A stretch of 64,000 nt of DNA from Narthecium ossifragum (GCA_963920575.1 OY986975.1:20987897-21051896); one strand, 5' to 3'. Counted from the stretch's first letter, positions 1 to 13,840 are shown. The notes: generated from the sequence alone by a model not told the origin. Program-made: numbers and translations.

Positions 1-3000
1 CAATAGAGGCGAGGCTTTAGACCCACCAAATGGGCAAAGATTCCAAACTTTACCAGATGGAGTACCTGGATGCATTCAAATCTTGTAAAAGAAGACCTGA
101 TAGATCTAGAACCAGCAAGAAGTTCTACATGTCGAATTGGATAAGCCAAACCCTGGCCAGAGGCAAATTGAAGATAGATGCACCAGACCCAAACCTGCTG
201 ACTATTTCGATCAGGTCTGGTCTAATTCCCTTGGCATCCATGTTAAGCATAGATATGCTAGACCTGGAGCGACTCATTTGGATGGTAACTTAACGAAACA
301 AACTCTAAGTGCTAAAACCATCACACTTCACATCCTGTGGGAAGATATCCAGATTGGACACATTCTTCTAGCCGCATCTCCTTTTCTTCCCATTCCCACC
401 TTCCTATCCCTGTTCATGAAACCACCAAAGAACACTATTGCAATTATACTTACAGTACCTCAACATACAAATCATAGAGATCACACATCTTGTCTTCTAA
501 TGCTCTATCCATACTAGATCTTCCTCTTAATCTTGTTTCATCATTACTTGGAATTTCCTGAAAATCACCCGTTGAACCATCGTGTTGCTCAGACACCTGT
601 TGCAAAAGAAACACCAATAAAGGGTTGCACAGAACACATGTTATTACTGATAAGGTGATCATGAAATAGTTTATTTCCATCAACCTTAGCTTCTCAAATA
701 CAAACAAATGGTGATATAGACAAACTTCACAAACTAGAACAAAAGTAGTCACAGCATTCCAATAAGTTAAACCATAAGCTCACCTTGGTCCTCATAACAG
801 CCACGCGTGTTCTAATCATGTCATTGACCTCTCTTTTAATCTGCTGAAATCTATCAGCTTTCTGTTGCTTTGCTGACAAACCTAGTTCAACCATCTCCTT
901 CATATTTCTCTGTGAACAAACATAATATTTAGGATATAGCGCTTCTGAAACTTACAAAATGATTCCAATACATTAGATCTAGAATGAATGCCCGCATTTC
1001 TTCAATGCCATTAGATTTGGGGCAATTCATTGACCTATTGTGCTTGCAAAAGCTAATATGCAAAGCCATAGCCCAAGGAAACTATGACTCTATGAGTACC
1101 GCCATAAGCATACCATGTTTTTGTCCACTGATGGGCTAGTCAGTAATTTCCACGCTCCATTACTCAAATCACCATACTTAATCTTCTGTAACTCAAATTA
1201 GGTGCAGAAAGTGTGTTGCAGTCAGTTTTCAATAGAACTTTGCCCCCTCTGAAATGGAAAAACTCAAATCTATGTGGCAGGTCTCTACAGATGGCTTGGT
1301 GGAGGCACTCACCAAAGCAATCCCATATTTAATAATCTGCAGGCATTGTATATCTCCAGCATCTACAAGTTGCATATGAATAGAATTGCTTGGTGCAAAA
1401 GAAAATGAATGGCTCATCAAACCATTTCAAGGTTTACTGTGTGCATACCAAAAATGCTATGAACCGCGGACCTTTAAGAAAGGATTTCAGACTAAACACA
1501 CTGAAGTGATCCCCAAACCCGTTTGTTTCAAAACAATCGGGCTGATTTCACCCAAAACCTGCAACCCAGATTTTTATTGTGGTATAAAAACATCCTGACA
1601 AGCATATTTAAACCCTAGCTACCTGAACACCTCCTCCATCAGCCACTTCCGCCTCTTCCAGTGTCCTTCGGTCCGCCTCTGGCTTCCCCCCCGACACCTC
1701 CCCTCTAATCCTCTCTCACACAAAACTAGCCTCCTCACTCTGCCTCTCTGTCACTTCCTCCATGCAATCAGCACGAAGGGCATGCTGACAGTCAGCATGG
1801 TCCGTGCCATGGCACAGTAACCTTGAGGCACTGTCAACCACCAAAATAGAAAGTGAAAGCATCAAGGAGGGTTTCATCAACTGGAATTTTCATCATATGC
1901 TTAATCCTCCATGTAGTTCACTATCCCAAACTTCTACATTTAATGTGAAGCTGACATATAGCTCTAAATGGATTTTTCGGTTTCAAACTAACAAAAGTTT
2001 ACTTGGTTATGCCCTCAACTTGAAATTTCATTCATCTATGATGAAAAAGACATTCATTACATACTAGCCAAAGGAGCTCTAATATCATTGATATGAAATT
2101 TGCCTCCTACAGATAGATGAGAGTTCACAGCAGTTGCCTAGCATTATATATACTTTCTAAAGAATCTCCCATACTTTTATTTAAAAATGAGCAGAAAAAA
2201 GAATTAGTAGGTTTACAATCTATCATTCAAAGAAAGATTGTGCTATTCAGCAATTACAATTATGCAACATTCTGCAAAAGTGCTTCTAGTCCATCACACA
2301 ACTAACAGTATCATTAGCATGATGAAGGACAATAAAAGGTTGAATTGAACTCTGATGATAAAAGTGATTGCCACCAAAGTCAACTTTCAAAAGTATTACC
2401 TTCAACGTCTTCCGCTGCACAAGGTGCCCAATAATACCCATTAAGCGATCTATTAAATCATCCTCTGAAATTTTAGATTGGTTTGCCTGAAACAGCAACG
2501 TAGTAAGAAAAATAAAGGATCTTAAAACTTTACAGAATTAGAAAATTATGAAAATATCATGGAAGTTATTTTCTAAATCTAACTCGAGTAGATATTTACC
2601 ACTTCTTTTTCGAAACAGAACACTATGAGAATGACAACAATGAAGACAATAAAAAGAAGCCATTAGCTGCAGATCTTGTGATAATAAAGACACAATGAAT
2701 CTTGGAATCTTTCAAATGTGCCCCCCTGCTCTCAATACAATGTCCAAACAACATAGGCAACTCCCTTTCTTTTAAACTGAGAGGAGCTTTTAATATCACA
2801 TTAGCCTATCAGTCACCAAAGCTTGGACTGCATTGGAATGCTTTATCAAGCTCATACCTACCGAAGTTCAGATCGTCATGGTTTATCAGTTTACTCTCTA
2901 AGCTGGACAAAGGAAAAAATATGGCTAATGACTGAGAAATAACAGTGAATATCAAAATGCTGTTATAATCCGGAACTAATTTTCATGCCAAGACAGATTG

Positions 3001-6000
3001 ACCCCACATGCTAAGCACCCAACCCGTCAAAGGTCGAAAAGCAAAACAGAAAAGGGCACTAAGAGACAATCAATGACACTATTCAGGACATACCGATAAC
3101 CTAGCAACTTTGGCAAGCTTCTGTTTTACTTCTTGAGGTAACCTTCTTTTCACTCCTTGACCTGAAGAATCTACTTCAGGAACAACAAGATCTGGGGGTC
3201 TGCCTGTAAGAAGAAGTTTCCCCAATTACTATAATTAAAATGCAACACCATTAAGAGATTGATAATTCATGTACTATAGTTCAAAATTTTCTCAAATCTT
3301 ACACTCTGCAACTATCTTTTCCAAGTCACGGATTGCTCGCTCGAGTGTTGTGCCTTTTGGTCTGACAGCAGCACCTTCCTTCATGTGTATCGATGACGAC
3401 TGCTGGAAGAAATAAAAGATAAAAAGAAAAACCTCAGGAATTGAAACAACTGAAACCAATGCGTGAACAAGTAAACAAGAAGCAGGAATAAACATGGCTT
3501 ATTCCAGATAACTATGCTATAATGCTCTGGAGAATACTTCAAGAAAGTTGGAATAAATAAAGAGTATCATGACAAGGTAAATACTGATAAATACAATTTA
3601 TTTGACCAGGTGGAAACTGGCATTGAGTAGAAATCTGAGTCTCCTCTGATAAATATCATTTATATGACCAGGTGGAAACTGGCATTGATATGAAACCTGT
3701 CTACTAGAAGCTCATTATGATGACGCTCCATTTTGTGCAAGGAACAACCAGTACCAACAGTTGGTATTCATTCAAAACCAACAAAATATTTATTTTGCTG
3801 ATGGTAAAAAGCAGAAAACACTCCTAAAATTTTAACAGCTAGAGCTAAAGAGTCAGAGTATCTAGTCAAATTCACTTGTGTTATAACCAAAAAATTAAAT
3901 GATAAGTTGACAGGCTAGCATGTCAGCCCCCAGGCTCTGTGCTTCATTATTTATGCATAGCGACAGTCAAAAGGTATGTCAGCAAGTTTATTTTGTAAAC
4001 TTGTATTGGTTTAAACACCCTAAAAAACACCACACAACATATCCACATTGCAAGCAAAGACCAAAGTTAAACATGCAAAACTTTGACTTGGTAATTTGCC
4101 TAGCAAACCTGTGCTCAAAACAGGATATCATAGGTTGGGCACTCAGAAGTGTTGCTTCGATCTTCCTAGCAATATATCCAAGCTCGACACATTACTTATA
4201 CATCCTATACAATCTCATGCGACCGCATATCATCATATACAATCTCACGTCACTTCTAGCAAACTGTTGATACAAGATCCACTACCACAAATTTTCAAAA
4301 TTCATCAAATAGCATCAAGATAGAGTCTCTTCTACAACACAGTACAAGTACTTCGAGCATGCGACCCATGTATGTAAAGCAAGATACTTAAACCCTTGCA
4401 AGGTATATCATTTACCTACTTAGATGCAGAGTCACATCTAATTAGAATACAATACAGGCTATGAAGTCTGACACGCTACAACTAAGCTGTAGGCGACCAA
4501 CATGGGTACACGGCCAGAGTAAAAGGCTTAACTAATTAAAAGCCCAAATTGGATGGAAATGTAAGGCATTTGCCCCCTTAAGCCAGGGTGAAAGGCTAAA
4601 CTAATGAAAAAAAAACATGGATACACAGCATTTGCAATTTAAACATTGGGTGATACGCTCGTGATTTCTCAATGACAATTATCAAAAGATTATAGAATAT
4701 GCCACTAGGTAAAAGGCCAATAAACATCATATAATGGATAGTCTTTCTCCAGCTTGAAGATCACCTAGGTACTTCAAGTACACAACAATAAACATACTAA
4801 CAGAGAACATTTAGATTGAAAATCCTCTACACTGATTTACGAATAAGAGGCTAGACCATGACATCTGACAGCATACTTGCACAGAGGTCCTCTCTGGTTA
4901 AATTCATCTTGGATAAAGATATCACACAACTATATAAATAGGGTTGAAATGAAGTTGAGCCATGATGTATAAACGGTACAAAACTGTTGAATCTTAAAGT
5001 AACTCATAAGCTGAATTGCATATAAATAGGGAAGAAGCTAGTAAAGAAGACCGGCTTTGTAAACTGTTGATGGAAGGACAGAAAATGAAAACAGAAGAGA
5101 AATGGAAAGGAAACAATTAGATTGAAGACACAATTTTTTCTCGGGAATAACAGAATAAAGAATCCAGTGGACACAGGAAAAAAGATGTTCACACATAGCA
5201 TGTGGATAGAATTAAGTAAACTGTCAGAAACTTATAGCTCTAGTACAATCCCAAATGTATTAAAGTTTGACAGAGACTTACCACTGCCTGAGTAGAAGAT
5301 GTAATCCCAGCGGAATTCATCTCAGGAAAGCCACTATAACCATTGTTCTCCTTGCGTCTTATTACAGCTGACTCTTCAAGCTCACTTTCAGCATCCGAAA
5401 ACTTCTTGGGCCGCGATTCGACTTGAGAAGACATAGCGGTTTCACGAGACACCTGGTACATTGCATTGAATGTTTCACTGGTGCCTCTGGATTTATAAGC
5501 TAGATCCCTGGATGAGCTGATACCAGACTTTTGCTTATCAAAGCCCTTCATTTCCAAGGGCAGCAATGAAGCATCCTTATTTGGTACCTTTACACGAGGA
5601 TTCTCTGTGTCCATATTAAAATCTGCAGATCTCTTTCTGTAGGTGACAGTAGAAGCATTCAGCTTTCTTTTTGTATGCTTCCCTTCATGATTATTTTCAC
5701 CAGAGGATGTCAACAATCTCGAGGAGCTTGATGATTTTTTCCCAAGCAATGGCATACTCCTTGCAGCAGCTTTTATACGCACATTAGTCATGTTTGCAGG
5801 ATCATCCAAAATCTGTCTGCCATCCTTTTCACTGTGCACTCTTCTTCGCCTTTTTTTTGGCTCTAGAGTGGGTGATGAGCTTGATTCACTGGTATATAGA
5901 AGGTGAAATGATATACAGGAATTCCTCGTCATATTGAAAGTATGAGAATACTAGTAAAGAACATTTCCACTATCTACAAGTACCAGTAGCAGATAAGTAC

Positions 6001-8655
6001 ATAGATAGAAACATACTTTCTCGATATCAAAATCTAAATGAAGCTTGCCCCACTGGGATCATGGACATGGTAAAGAGCTAAACTTCATATACCCAACAAT
6101 TTACACCCTCAAAGTGTTCAATTTAAAGAAGAAAGATCATGCACCGAAAGGCGATGATCAATCAAGTTCAACATCTCAAAGACTGCTTGTATGTTTTCAT
6201 TTAACTCTTAAGGTGGTAATTTGAGTCTCAGAACTCCAACACCAAACCTTATCTTCAACCTTGTTATCTGAGCCCATTTCATATCCATCAAAATATTAAC
6301 GAGTCACACCTTGATGCCCTAAGCTTCCATTGAACCTACACAATATCTACTCGCTTTCGATCACTAGGAACTTGCTTCAACAAGAGCCACAACTCCTAAG
6401 CACCAAAAGAGAGATTTTCCTAAACAATGTCACTAAAAATTAAACAATCATCCAGCATAAACCTAATTAAGACCAAATAAAATTAGAACATATCTTCAAT
6501 CCTCAACAGATCGGCTGTGCACCATGATCACAAAGTGAATACCTAAACCAAGGATCATTTGATTTCAAAGAATGGACAGTTTTTGAACCCAAAACTAAGG
6601 TCATAGCAGCTGCAAAAACTTCTCAGGCAGGCATTAAACACAGGGCCATGTACAAATACACTTTAGGGAGTTCAGAGCAGTCATAAATGTAACTGAAGAG
6701 TTGAGAAATTTAATCAAAAACTTACATCCGTTCCAACTTCCCTCTATTGACAAAATAACCATTGTGCTTGGTCGCCGACTTGTCAACTTGAAAATACTCA
6801 TCCTACAAATGTGAAATGTCAATTTAAAGAATAATAAGCAATTAAAATCCATTGTTAAAAGGTAGCCCTGAAGAATAATTGGACCATCAACGAAAAATAA
6901 ATAGGCCAAATCCACAGTTTAGGAACAATTATCAGACTTTTAGTTCAAAAGATTGCCATTCTCCGAATATTAAGCTCAAAACTAGAGCACCTAAAAAAGC
7001 ATACTATGAATAAAAGGTTCAAATACCAACCAGCTCAGCATCATCAATGAAAGAATCCTCTGTGTCATACTGATCATCGTCAGGGATATTATCAAGTTCT
7101 TCCTCATCACTGCTTTGGTTACCCTGAATTCATTAAGCAGTTAACTACCACATTATCAAAATATGTCCCCAATTGCAATAAGATAATCATGAACTTTTAA
7201 ATTAAAAAACCTTAAACACATGAAGTTCTATGAGAAGCTTTGAATAAGCATTCAACATATTTCATACCATGTACAAACGCTCAATCTTCTCAATAACAGC
7301 ACTAAAACGTTGTGGAAGTGCATCATTCAAGTCGATGTCGCCAGATTGAACCTAAAGAACAAAGGAAAGCACAATATGACAACAATTCAAAGCGAATCCA
7401 TAACAAAGTAATACGATAATAAAGCATAATAAGAGCAGCACATTCTATCAACATAAAGCTCTAAAGATGAGCATACTTCACAACAAGGTACTATCAAAAG
7501 GAAGTATAACGTAGCACGTGGTGACATATAATTGAATTACCATCAGTCTAAGTTCAGTTCCACAGACCCTACTTCCCTTCTCAAACCTGTCCACTGTTAA
7601 ACCCTCAGACTGAGCGAACTATCTGAATTCTCATAGCTTTCTCCCATGATTTTTCTTTTTCCAAGACCACTCCACTTCTTCAAGTAACCTTCGTCATAGC
7701 AGACATGATGCTGCTGAGATATGGCCACAGAACAGCCTAAGGTTGATCAATCAGCTAACCTTCTAGTGCAGCAATTTGCATGCTTCGTGATAGCTGACCT
7801 GATATTGCTGACATACGGCCACAGAACAGCCTGAGGTTGATTAATATCAATCAACTATTCTTCTAGTGCAGAATAAGTTCTATCAATATCAATATCAATC
7901 AACTATTCTTCTAGTGATAGCTGACCTGATTTGCATGCTTGCTAGCCTATTTAGAATCTTAGATTAGCTCAATATCATCCTTTGACTCCACATATCATCT
8001 TCCTCCTCAGCATCATAAGTTCTACTACAATTTGCATATTTATATGCAATTGTTTGTCGCATGTCTAAATAGGCTTCTCTATAACTTATCAAGTGTCAAT
8101 CACAGTTCTAATTCCACCGTCTCCTAATACAGTCAATGAGAATTGTTATTGACCACATTCCATGCTCCTCAGAAACACCCATACATACCCCAATTGGCGA
8201 TGCTCAAAAATCCAAAAACTAAAAAACACCAAAGCCCTAGAAGCAGCAAGAAAATAATTTGAAAAAAGAGAACAACAAGAAAAGAAGCGCTCCATGAAAA
8301 CAAACACCCACAAACCAAACAAACGAACTCTCACCGGATTGCCAGGTCCAGCGTTAACCCCAGCTGCCGGATCAGCCCGGGGGAGACTCGAAGGAAACCC
8401 TTCCTCCACGCCGTTCTCCCTAAGAAGCTTCTTCCACGACACTATGGTCGTCTCCCCCGGCCTCAGCTCCACTGCAAACCTCTGCCTCCTGCCCGCACCC
8501 CCCTCCTGCGCCGGCACCCCCGCCGGAGCCATAGCCGGAGCCGGAGGCATAGGAGGTACCGCTGCCACCAGGCCCACCACCGCCACCGAGGCCGACGTGG
8601 ATGCCCTAGACGCGGCTGCGCCGCCCCCGCCGGCGACGCTTCTCTCCTCTTCCAT
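1..8655 (-). CDS. UBN: Ubinuclein-type HIRA-complex subunit (partial, 3' end off the left edge)
   Basis: Ten exons on the minus strand: 8655-8335, 7351-7268, 7123-7031, 6802-6726, 5888-5282, 3402-3303, 3203-3094, 2486-2400, 909-784 and 596-459. All join in phase with GT..AG borders and give 581 codons; 1-458 is intron, so the C-terminus is outside the window. After an Ala/Pro-rich start comes a block with ELRPGETTIVSWKKLL (about residues 63-78). The HPC2/ubinuclein (HUN) core follows at about residues 148-192, with DTEDSFIDDAEL and NRGKLER. The Lys/Gln-rich ubinuclein middle domain (RLPQEVKQKLAKVARLS onward) lies in exons 7-9. Ubinucleins are histone-binding subunits of the HIRA H3.3 chaperone complex in the nucleus; that role is taken from the family. 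The start at 8655 is the first ATG of the GC-rich first exon. A bromodomain- or HPC2-only protein is unlikely because both blocks are present. Confidence 0.9.
3603..3688. repeat. Short direct repeat in ubinuclein intron 5
   Basis: A 24-bp sequence (TGACCAGGTGGAAACTGGCA and four further bases) occurs at about 3603-3626 and again at about 3665-3688. It looks like a local duplication inside the 1.9-kb intron between exons 5 and 6. No other structure was recognised in that intron. Confidence 0.6.
7712..7930. repeat. Degenerate tandem repeat in ubinuclein intron 1
   Basis: A block containing GGCCACAGAACAGCCT followed by AGGTTGAT occurs twice about 95 bp apart (near 7720 and 7817). The stretch TCAACTATTCTTCTAGTG then repeats near 7850 and 7897, and GATAGCTGACCTGAT also appears twice. 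It lies in the 983-bp intron between exons 1 and 2 and has no coding potential. Confidence 0.6.
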
Positions 8656-8691
8656 GGCACGTCAAAGGAGCACGGAGTAGCAGAATCCAAG

Positions 8692-11296
8692 TACTATACT
8701 AGGGTACGAGAAATCGAGGAGGGGGCATGAAATCGTGGGTTTAGGGATCCCCGAGGGATGGGATTTGGGAGATCCGGGGGAGGAGTGGAGGTTAACAACG
8801 GTGGGGGAGCTTGCTCGACACACAACGCAGCGCTAACACAGCCTCGCCCTCGCGCGGGCTCGCTCGTCGGTTGGATGCCTTTTGGCTCCACCGGACATCT
8901 CCTCTAAAAAAGTCTAAACTATTGTTCTTCGTGTCTTTTGTTCGTCACTAGCTCTCTAATTTTTAACGTGTCTCTAACATTGTTTCGAGTTTAACCTGAC
9001 CAGATCGGGTCTCAGATTGGGCTCGAGTCAATTTGGATCAATCTGATTGAATAAAGGTGGGCAACTACTCAAACTCTTTGGTTGGATACGGATTCATATC
9101 TTCATTTTGAAGCGACAAGAGCATACACATGCTACGAACTCATGCCCCCTCCTCTTATACCATGATACTCTCAAAAACCAAAAACCAAATGTGACAAGCA
9201 TAACCGGCGTGAGGCATTCGCCTTCGGCTTCCTCATGAATGACAAGGTTCTCATCGAACTCGTCGTCCTTAAAATTGGATCAGAAAGTCTTTGATGAGCA
9301 TAGGTTTAATATGCCGATCAAAAATAATAATAAATGTAACCCTTTTTCCAATTCCTTTGAGGAGGGCATGTTAAACCATATTAATATAAACTCGTTCAAT
9401 TTTAAATTTGTTTAAATTTTTGAGTTGAGTGATTAAAGTAATATAGTATCATAGGCGAGGTATTTGATTCCAATCTCAATCCCTCCCATAATACTTTTTC
9501 TCCAGCCCACTGTTTGGCAACGAGGATTTTCTACTTATAAGTGGATTCTGCTTAATTTTTTTTTATGTAATTTGAAAAAGCTAGTTCTTTTTTTCAAGAA
9601 ATGTTAATATAACCCTAAGCCCAACTCAACCAAGTCCAATAACCTGATAGATCTTGGCCTAGTCCAAGCCCAGAAAATTTGGGCCAACCCAGTCTCTTCT
9701 ATCTATCCCTATTATAAAAGGGAGAATAGCTGGTTGTTTTCTTCGGATGCCTTCTTTTTTTTCCTTTAACTACCCTTCTTCTCGATCTCTCGTGTCCTCC
9801 TTTCCTCATCCGCTCTTGCGCTTCTTTCTTTTTTTTCCCTTAACTACCCTTCCAATCCATTGTTTCTTGCAACGAGAGATCAAGGACTTCTTCATCACTC
9901 TCATGTGTCCCATCGTTCCCTCACTACTCGTTTCGCTCCTCAACCGGAAGCGGAAGAGGAAATGGTGACCTCTTTCGCTCCTTGCAAGAACTAATCGGAC
10001 ACCCCTTCCATTCATCGAGGCGAAATAAACGATGACTATCAAAACAGCGGATTTCATCCCACTTTGACTCACCCGTGAGGGATAACACCCTTCTCCGCCA
10101 AGACCGAGGGGAGGAGCAAAGCGGGGGAGAGATGGTGGCGTTGGCGAGCAAAGGTGGTGCTGGATACGCCCATCATTGTATACATCTCAACGTTTTTGCC
10201 GATGACAACCTCGACTTTGGTGCCGATGGCAACCATACGTGCCTTCAAGGCCCTTGGGGCCCTCCTTGTCGATTCTAGATGCATCAGTGACTATGACGAG
10301 TGGCGAGAGGTCAGTTTCTTATCCATTCTTGTTCGGAATTCTTTTTCAATTTTTGGTTTAGGAAGATGATAACATCTAAAGAAAGCCTTCGCTATTAAAG
10401 GGTCTTATGCTCTTTTGAAATAGCTTGTAACAAATTATCACTTGTGGCTGCGAGAAGAAGTGCTAATAAATTATTGTTGACATGTGGCCCTTCATTTTTA
10501 TTGAATGATTGTTGTGGTATGCTTATTGTACTTTGTTTTACTGCCTATCCATCATCCGTGGTATGAAAGGAGGAGGTGCAATTTGAAACGGGCAACGCCA
10601 AGAATTTCAAACACTCTCTCTAATTGCTAAGTAGTTACATGAGTTTTGACAGGTTACTTGCTTATTTGATAATAAAACCATTGATCATAGCTGATTTGCA
10701 TGGTCTATTGTCATCTTTGGTATCATGACAAACTATAATGACGATTGACGATTGCTTCCTTATGTTGATGCTTTTATATCTCACACTTTTGGTTTTGTTT
10801 TTTCTTTTTTAATTTACTGCAGAGTTCTCATCATTAATTGCTCACTTCTTCTGATTACGCAGCTTCATCTAAATTGTTGTTATATGTGTTCTATGGTTCC
10901 TATTTGTCACAACCTTTTGTTAACTTTGCTATCAATTTCGATTCAGGGGCACAACATCTTCTCAATCCGTCATGAAAGATTCCTTCTCAGGATTGACATG
11001 TTCGTCGTAAATTAGTATACGAGCTCTTTACATATATTTTAACCTCACGCTTGAAGGCACACTTTAATCTTCTGCATATGCTTAATTGGTCGCTCAAATT
11101 GTTTGCTTGTGCATACCATGCCCTTAGCTGTTGTGTGATTGACTAATGTAGAAAGAAAGGAAGAAAAAGTGGGATAAGATATAGGGAAGCAACTTCAAAG
11201 GCTCTGAAAATTCTTCTATACGATCTTCAGTTGTTGTTCTTCTAATTTGTATGTTTCTTTTCTAAATGCTATAACATGGTTTTAGGAATGAGCATT
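8692..11296. other. Intergenic stretch, no gene recognised
   Basis: AT-rich sequence upstream of the ubinuclein gene. It holds a TATA-like TATAAAA near 9712 and two pyrimidine-rich stretches that both contain TTTAACTACCCTTC (about 9768 and 9842). A GC-richer patch at about 10070-10310 has short open frames on both strands, none resembling a known protein. The remainder to 11296 shows nothing. A degraded mobile element is possible but was not shown. Confidence 0.4.
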
Positions 11297-11505
11297 GATT
11301 TGTGTACATACTGACGTGGCATGTGTATTACGCATGCCACGATCGGTAGTCAAAATACCGATTCTTTTATCTACTTCATTGGTAGTGGGTTACTGATGTG
11401 ATAGATGAAGCTATCGGTAGTGGGCTACCGATACATTCAATCAGTACTTGATTACCGATAGGTGGCATGTGCATTACACATGTCACACGTCCATGTGCAT
11501 AAATC
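11297..11505. mobile_element. MITE, copy A of a family also at 61586-61790
   Basis: A 209-bp palindromic element with imperfect terminal inverted repeats of about 45 bp. The left end begins GATTTGTGTACAT and the right end, reverse-complemented, begins GATTTATGCACAT. Both arms contain ACGTGGCATGTG-like sequence. Inside are several ATCGGTAG/CTACCGAT motifs in both orientations. There is no coding capacity. No convincing target duplication was found, so the superfamily is unassigned. A related copy lies 50 kb away inside the CHR24 gene. Confidence 0.65.
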
Positions 11506-11619
11506 TTTATTCACACTGGTTTGGTACTTGTCCATATACTATAATTTGAATATAGCTTTTTAAAACCCGACGGCATACTACATCTTGCAGTGTATATCCC
11601 CTTACACCGTCCCCATTGT

Positions 11620-11631
11620 CCCCCCCCCCCC
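11620..11631. repeat. Poly-C homopolymer run
   Basis: An uninterrupted run of about 12 C bases in intergenic sequence. Such runs are prone to length errors and slippage. Confidence 0.8.
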
Positions 11632-11944
11632 TATAACTTACTATTATACCCCTACTTTTCGTTGTGTGTTTCTTCTTTTTTCTTTTTCTTTTTAGTTTTA
11701 TTTAATTCTCCTCCTCTTCTTTGTGAGTTTATGTTTTTCTATTTTTTCAGTTTTGTTTAATTTTTATTTTGTTTTGTTTTTTTATTAGTTTTTGTTTATT
11801 TTTTAAAATTCATTGTTTATTATTTCTTGGAGAAAGAGATCGGGGTCCTTTGTTTGGACCCAATCCGGTAATTCGACCGGCCACAAGAAGCTTAGGGTAT
11901 TTAGTTTATTTTAGAGGAAAAAATGTCTAAAATATCATTCCCAA

Positions 11945-12125
11945 AACACCTCTTCATATTTCAAAATTTTAAATTTCAAATTTCAAATCGTAGAAATTTA
12001 AATTTTCAAATAGTAAAAATTTCAAAATTCAAAATTCAAATCATAGAAATTTCAAATCATAAACTTTCAAAAGTTCAAAAATCAAATAAGAAAAATTTCA
12101 AAATTTCAACAATTTTCTTCATTTA
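11945..12125. repeat. AT-rich low-complexity tract
   Basis: Irregular repeats of TTTCAAA / AAATTTCAAAT-type words on the plus strand. It yields a low-complexity open frame rich in Lys, Ile, Phe and Asn, which is a compositional artefact rather than a gene. Sequence on either side (11506-11944 and 12126-13300) shows no recognisable gene. Confidence 0.75.
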
Positions 12126-13459
12126 AATTACCCCCAACCCGACACCCCTCTCTTTAAATCCTCCTCTCATATTTCATTTTCAATCACTCTTCAGTCACAT
12201 CTCGCTCCCGGCCTCTCATTCTCTCTTCCTATAACAAAGTTCTCTTCTTAGTTATCACTTTTTGTAATTCATAGAAGAACATTATGGATGACTAGTTTGG
12301 TTCATATTCAGATAGTTGTTCATTTGAGAATAATGTTTTCAGTGGAGAGAGCATCTCCATCAACAAATATTTGAGACGACTGTTGTTTTCACTACTGTTA
12401 CTTTCAATATTCATTATTCATGAATAAATCACTAAATCGATGCGCCAATTCAACATTCAAATTTAAGGGGCTCTTGAATCATTTTAAGGATGTTGCATCT
12501 CATGTCTATTAACTAAGTTGTCAAGTCAATAAAGGTAATAAAAAAATCAAGATTTTGCCTTTCATTTCAAAACTACTGATTTATATCACCATTTTAAAAT
12601 TTAAATACAATTTTAAATATTGAATATTTTTCAAATTCTAATTGTTTATTTAGGAGGAAATGTCAGCTCAGGTCCACAGAACGCTTAGCTCAGATTTTAT
12701 TGAGTCGCAACTTAACGGAATTTCATGTTATATTTATTTCCCGAGCAACCAGTATACTGATTGATTGGCTCGAGAAGCCCTGAAGCTTAGCTCAATTTTT
12801 GCTAACACAGAGGTGGCCGGGGACCATGTCCTCATCCCTCTAAAAAATTCTTGTACTTAATCTCTAATCTGGTCTCTTAGCCCTCGGCTCAACTAATAGA
12901 AAAAAAAAACAAAAAAAAGGTCTACAGATTAATGCTGACTCATGCAATGGGCGCATGATATTATATTCAAGGAAAGAATCTCAACCTCTAGAATCACATC
13001 CCCAATAAGCAAATGATTAAAACTTATGTCTACATCCATGCCTACATGACAGCATTTTTATAATAACAAACAAGTACCTAGCTTTAGCGCCCATGGAGGA
13101 ACATGAAAGAGTTGACAATGCTATGTAAAAATACTTCAGAATTAGGAAGCGAGAAGCAGAAGCGATAAGAGAAATAATTTAGATAAAAAACTCGATCCTC
13201 GTGCAGAGTTTAATAATAGATCATAGTCGCCTCTCATCTGTTATGATGCATTTGGACATGGTCTTTCATCGAACCCTAATCCTAGCTGTGGTTTTAGCCA
13301 GGGAGGGTGTTTTTAGGGGGATTTGCCGATAGGCTGATTTCATATTACTGCTTTGTTAATAACCCTGACCGGAAATTTCTTAAACTACTAAGCCCAGACC
13401 TTTTTTGAAAAGACAAAATTACCTTTTTCCTTTTTTTTTCTCAAAATTTTATTCGTTCC

Positions 13460-13840
13460 TATGAAGACCTGTCCCTCGTCGCAACTCTACCGCCGATTGT
13501 CGACGAGGAAGGCACCTCGGAGGCCGGGACTGGTGGAGGAGAGGTCGTCTGAGATTGGGGAAACGATATGCAGAGGACCAGAGGTTGATTTGGGAGAGGA
13601 GCGACGGAAATCCGACTAGGTGGTCGGTGGCGGTGATGCTTCGGAGGAGGAGATTGATGGCGAATCGGGAGTCGTCGGAGCCAGGATCGACGGGGAAACC
13701 TCAAGGAGGACCTAAACCCTATATTTTCAGGAAGGCATATCATATTGTTAGAATTGTCAGGGGTTTTGTGATATTTAACATGCTTTCACGGGGTTATATA
13801 TGATAGTAACCCTAATTAAAAAGACGAGAAGGGGGATTTT
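13460..13840. other. GC-rich fragment joined to one end of a MULE-type MITE
   Basis: 13460-13720 is purine-rich and GC-rich, unlike its surroundings, with short open frames on both strands and no recognised domain; it resembles a first exon or leader of a host gene. 13725-13812 closely matches the right arm of the element at 14649-15049 (AATTGTC..GGGGTTTTGTGATATTTAACATGC, ending AACCC). The bases after it (TAATTAAAAAGACGAGAAGG) also match the right flank of that element at 15050. No left arm was found, so this is either a broken copy or a duplicated end. Confidence 0.4.

Noticed and set aside
1..458. Short open frames at the left edge as a separate gene or the last ubinuclein exon
   Set aside because: Neither strand encodes the expected ubinuclein C-terminal block, and the exon at 596-459 ends in a donor, so this is intron.
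8294..8680. Plus-strand frame opposite ubinuclein exon 1
   Set aside because: Shadow of GC-rich coding sequence; the minus strand has the recognisable ubinuclein block and correct splicing.
11923..12126. 67-codon frame in AT-rich sequence
   Set aside because: Low-complexity Lys/Ile/Phe/Asn repeat from the TTTCAAA tract; not a gene.
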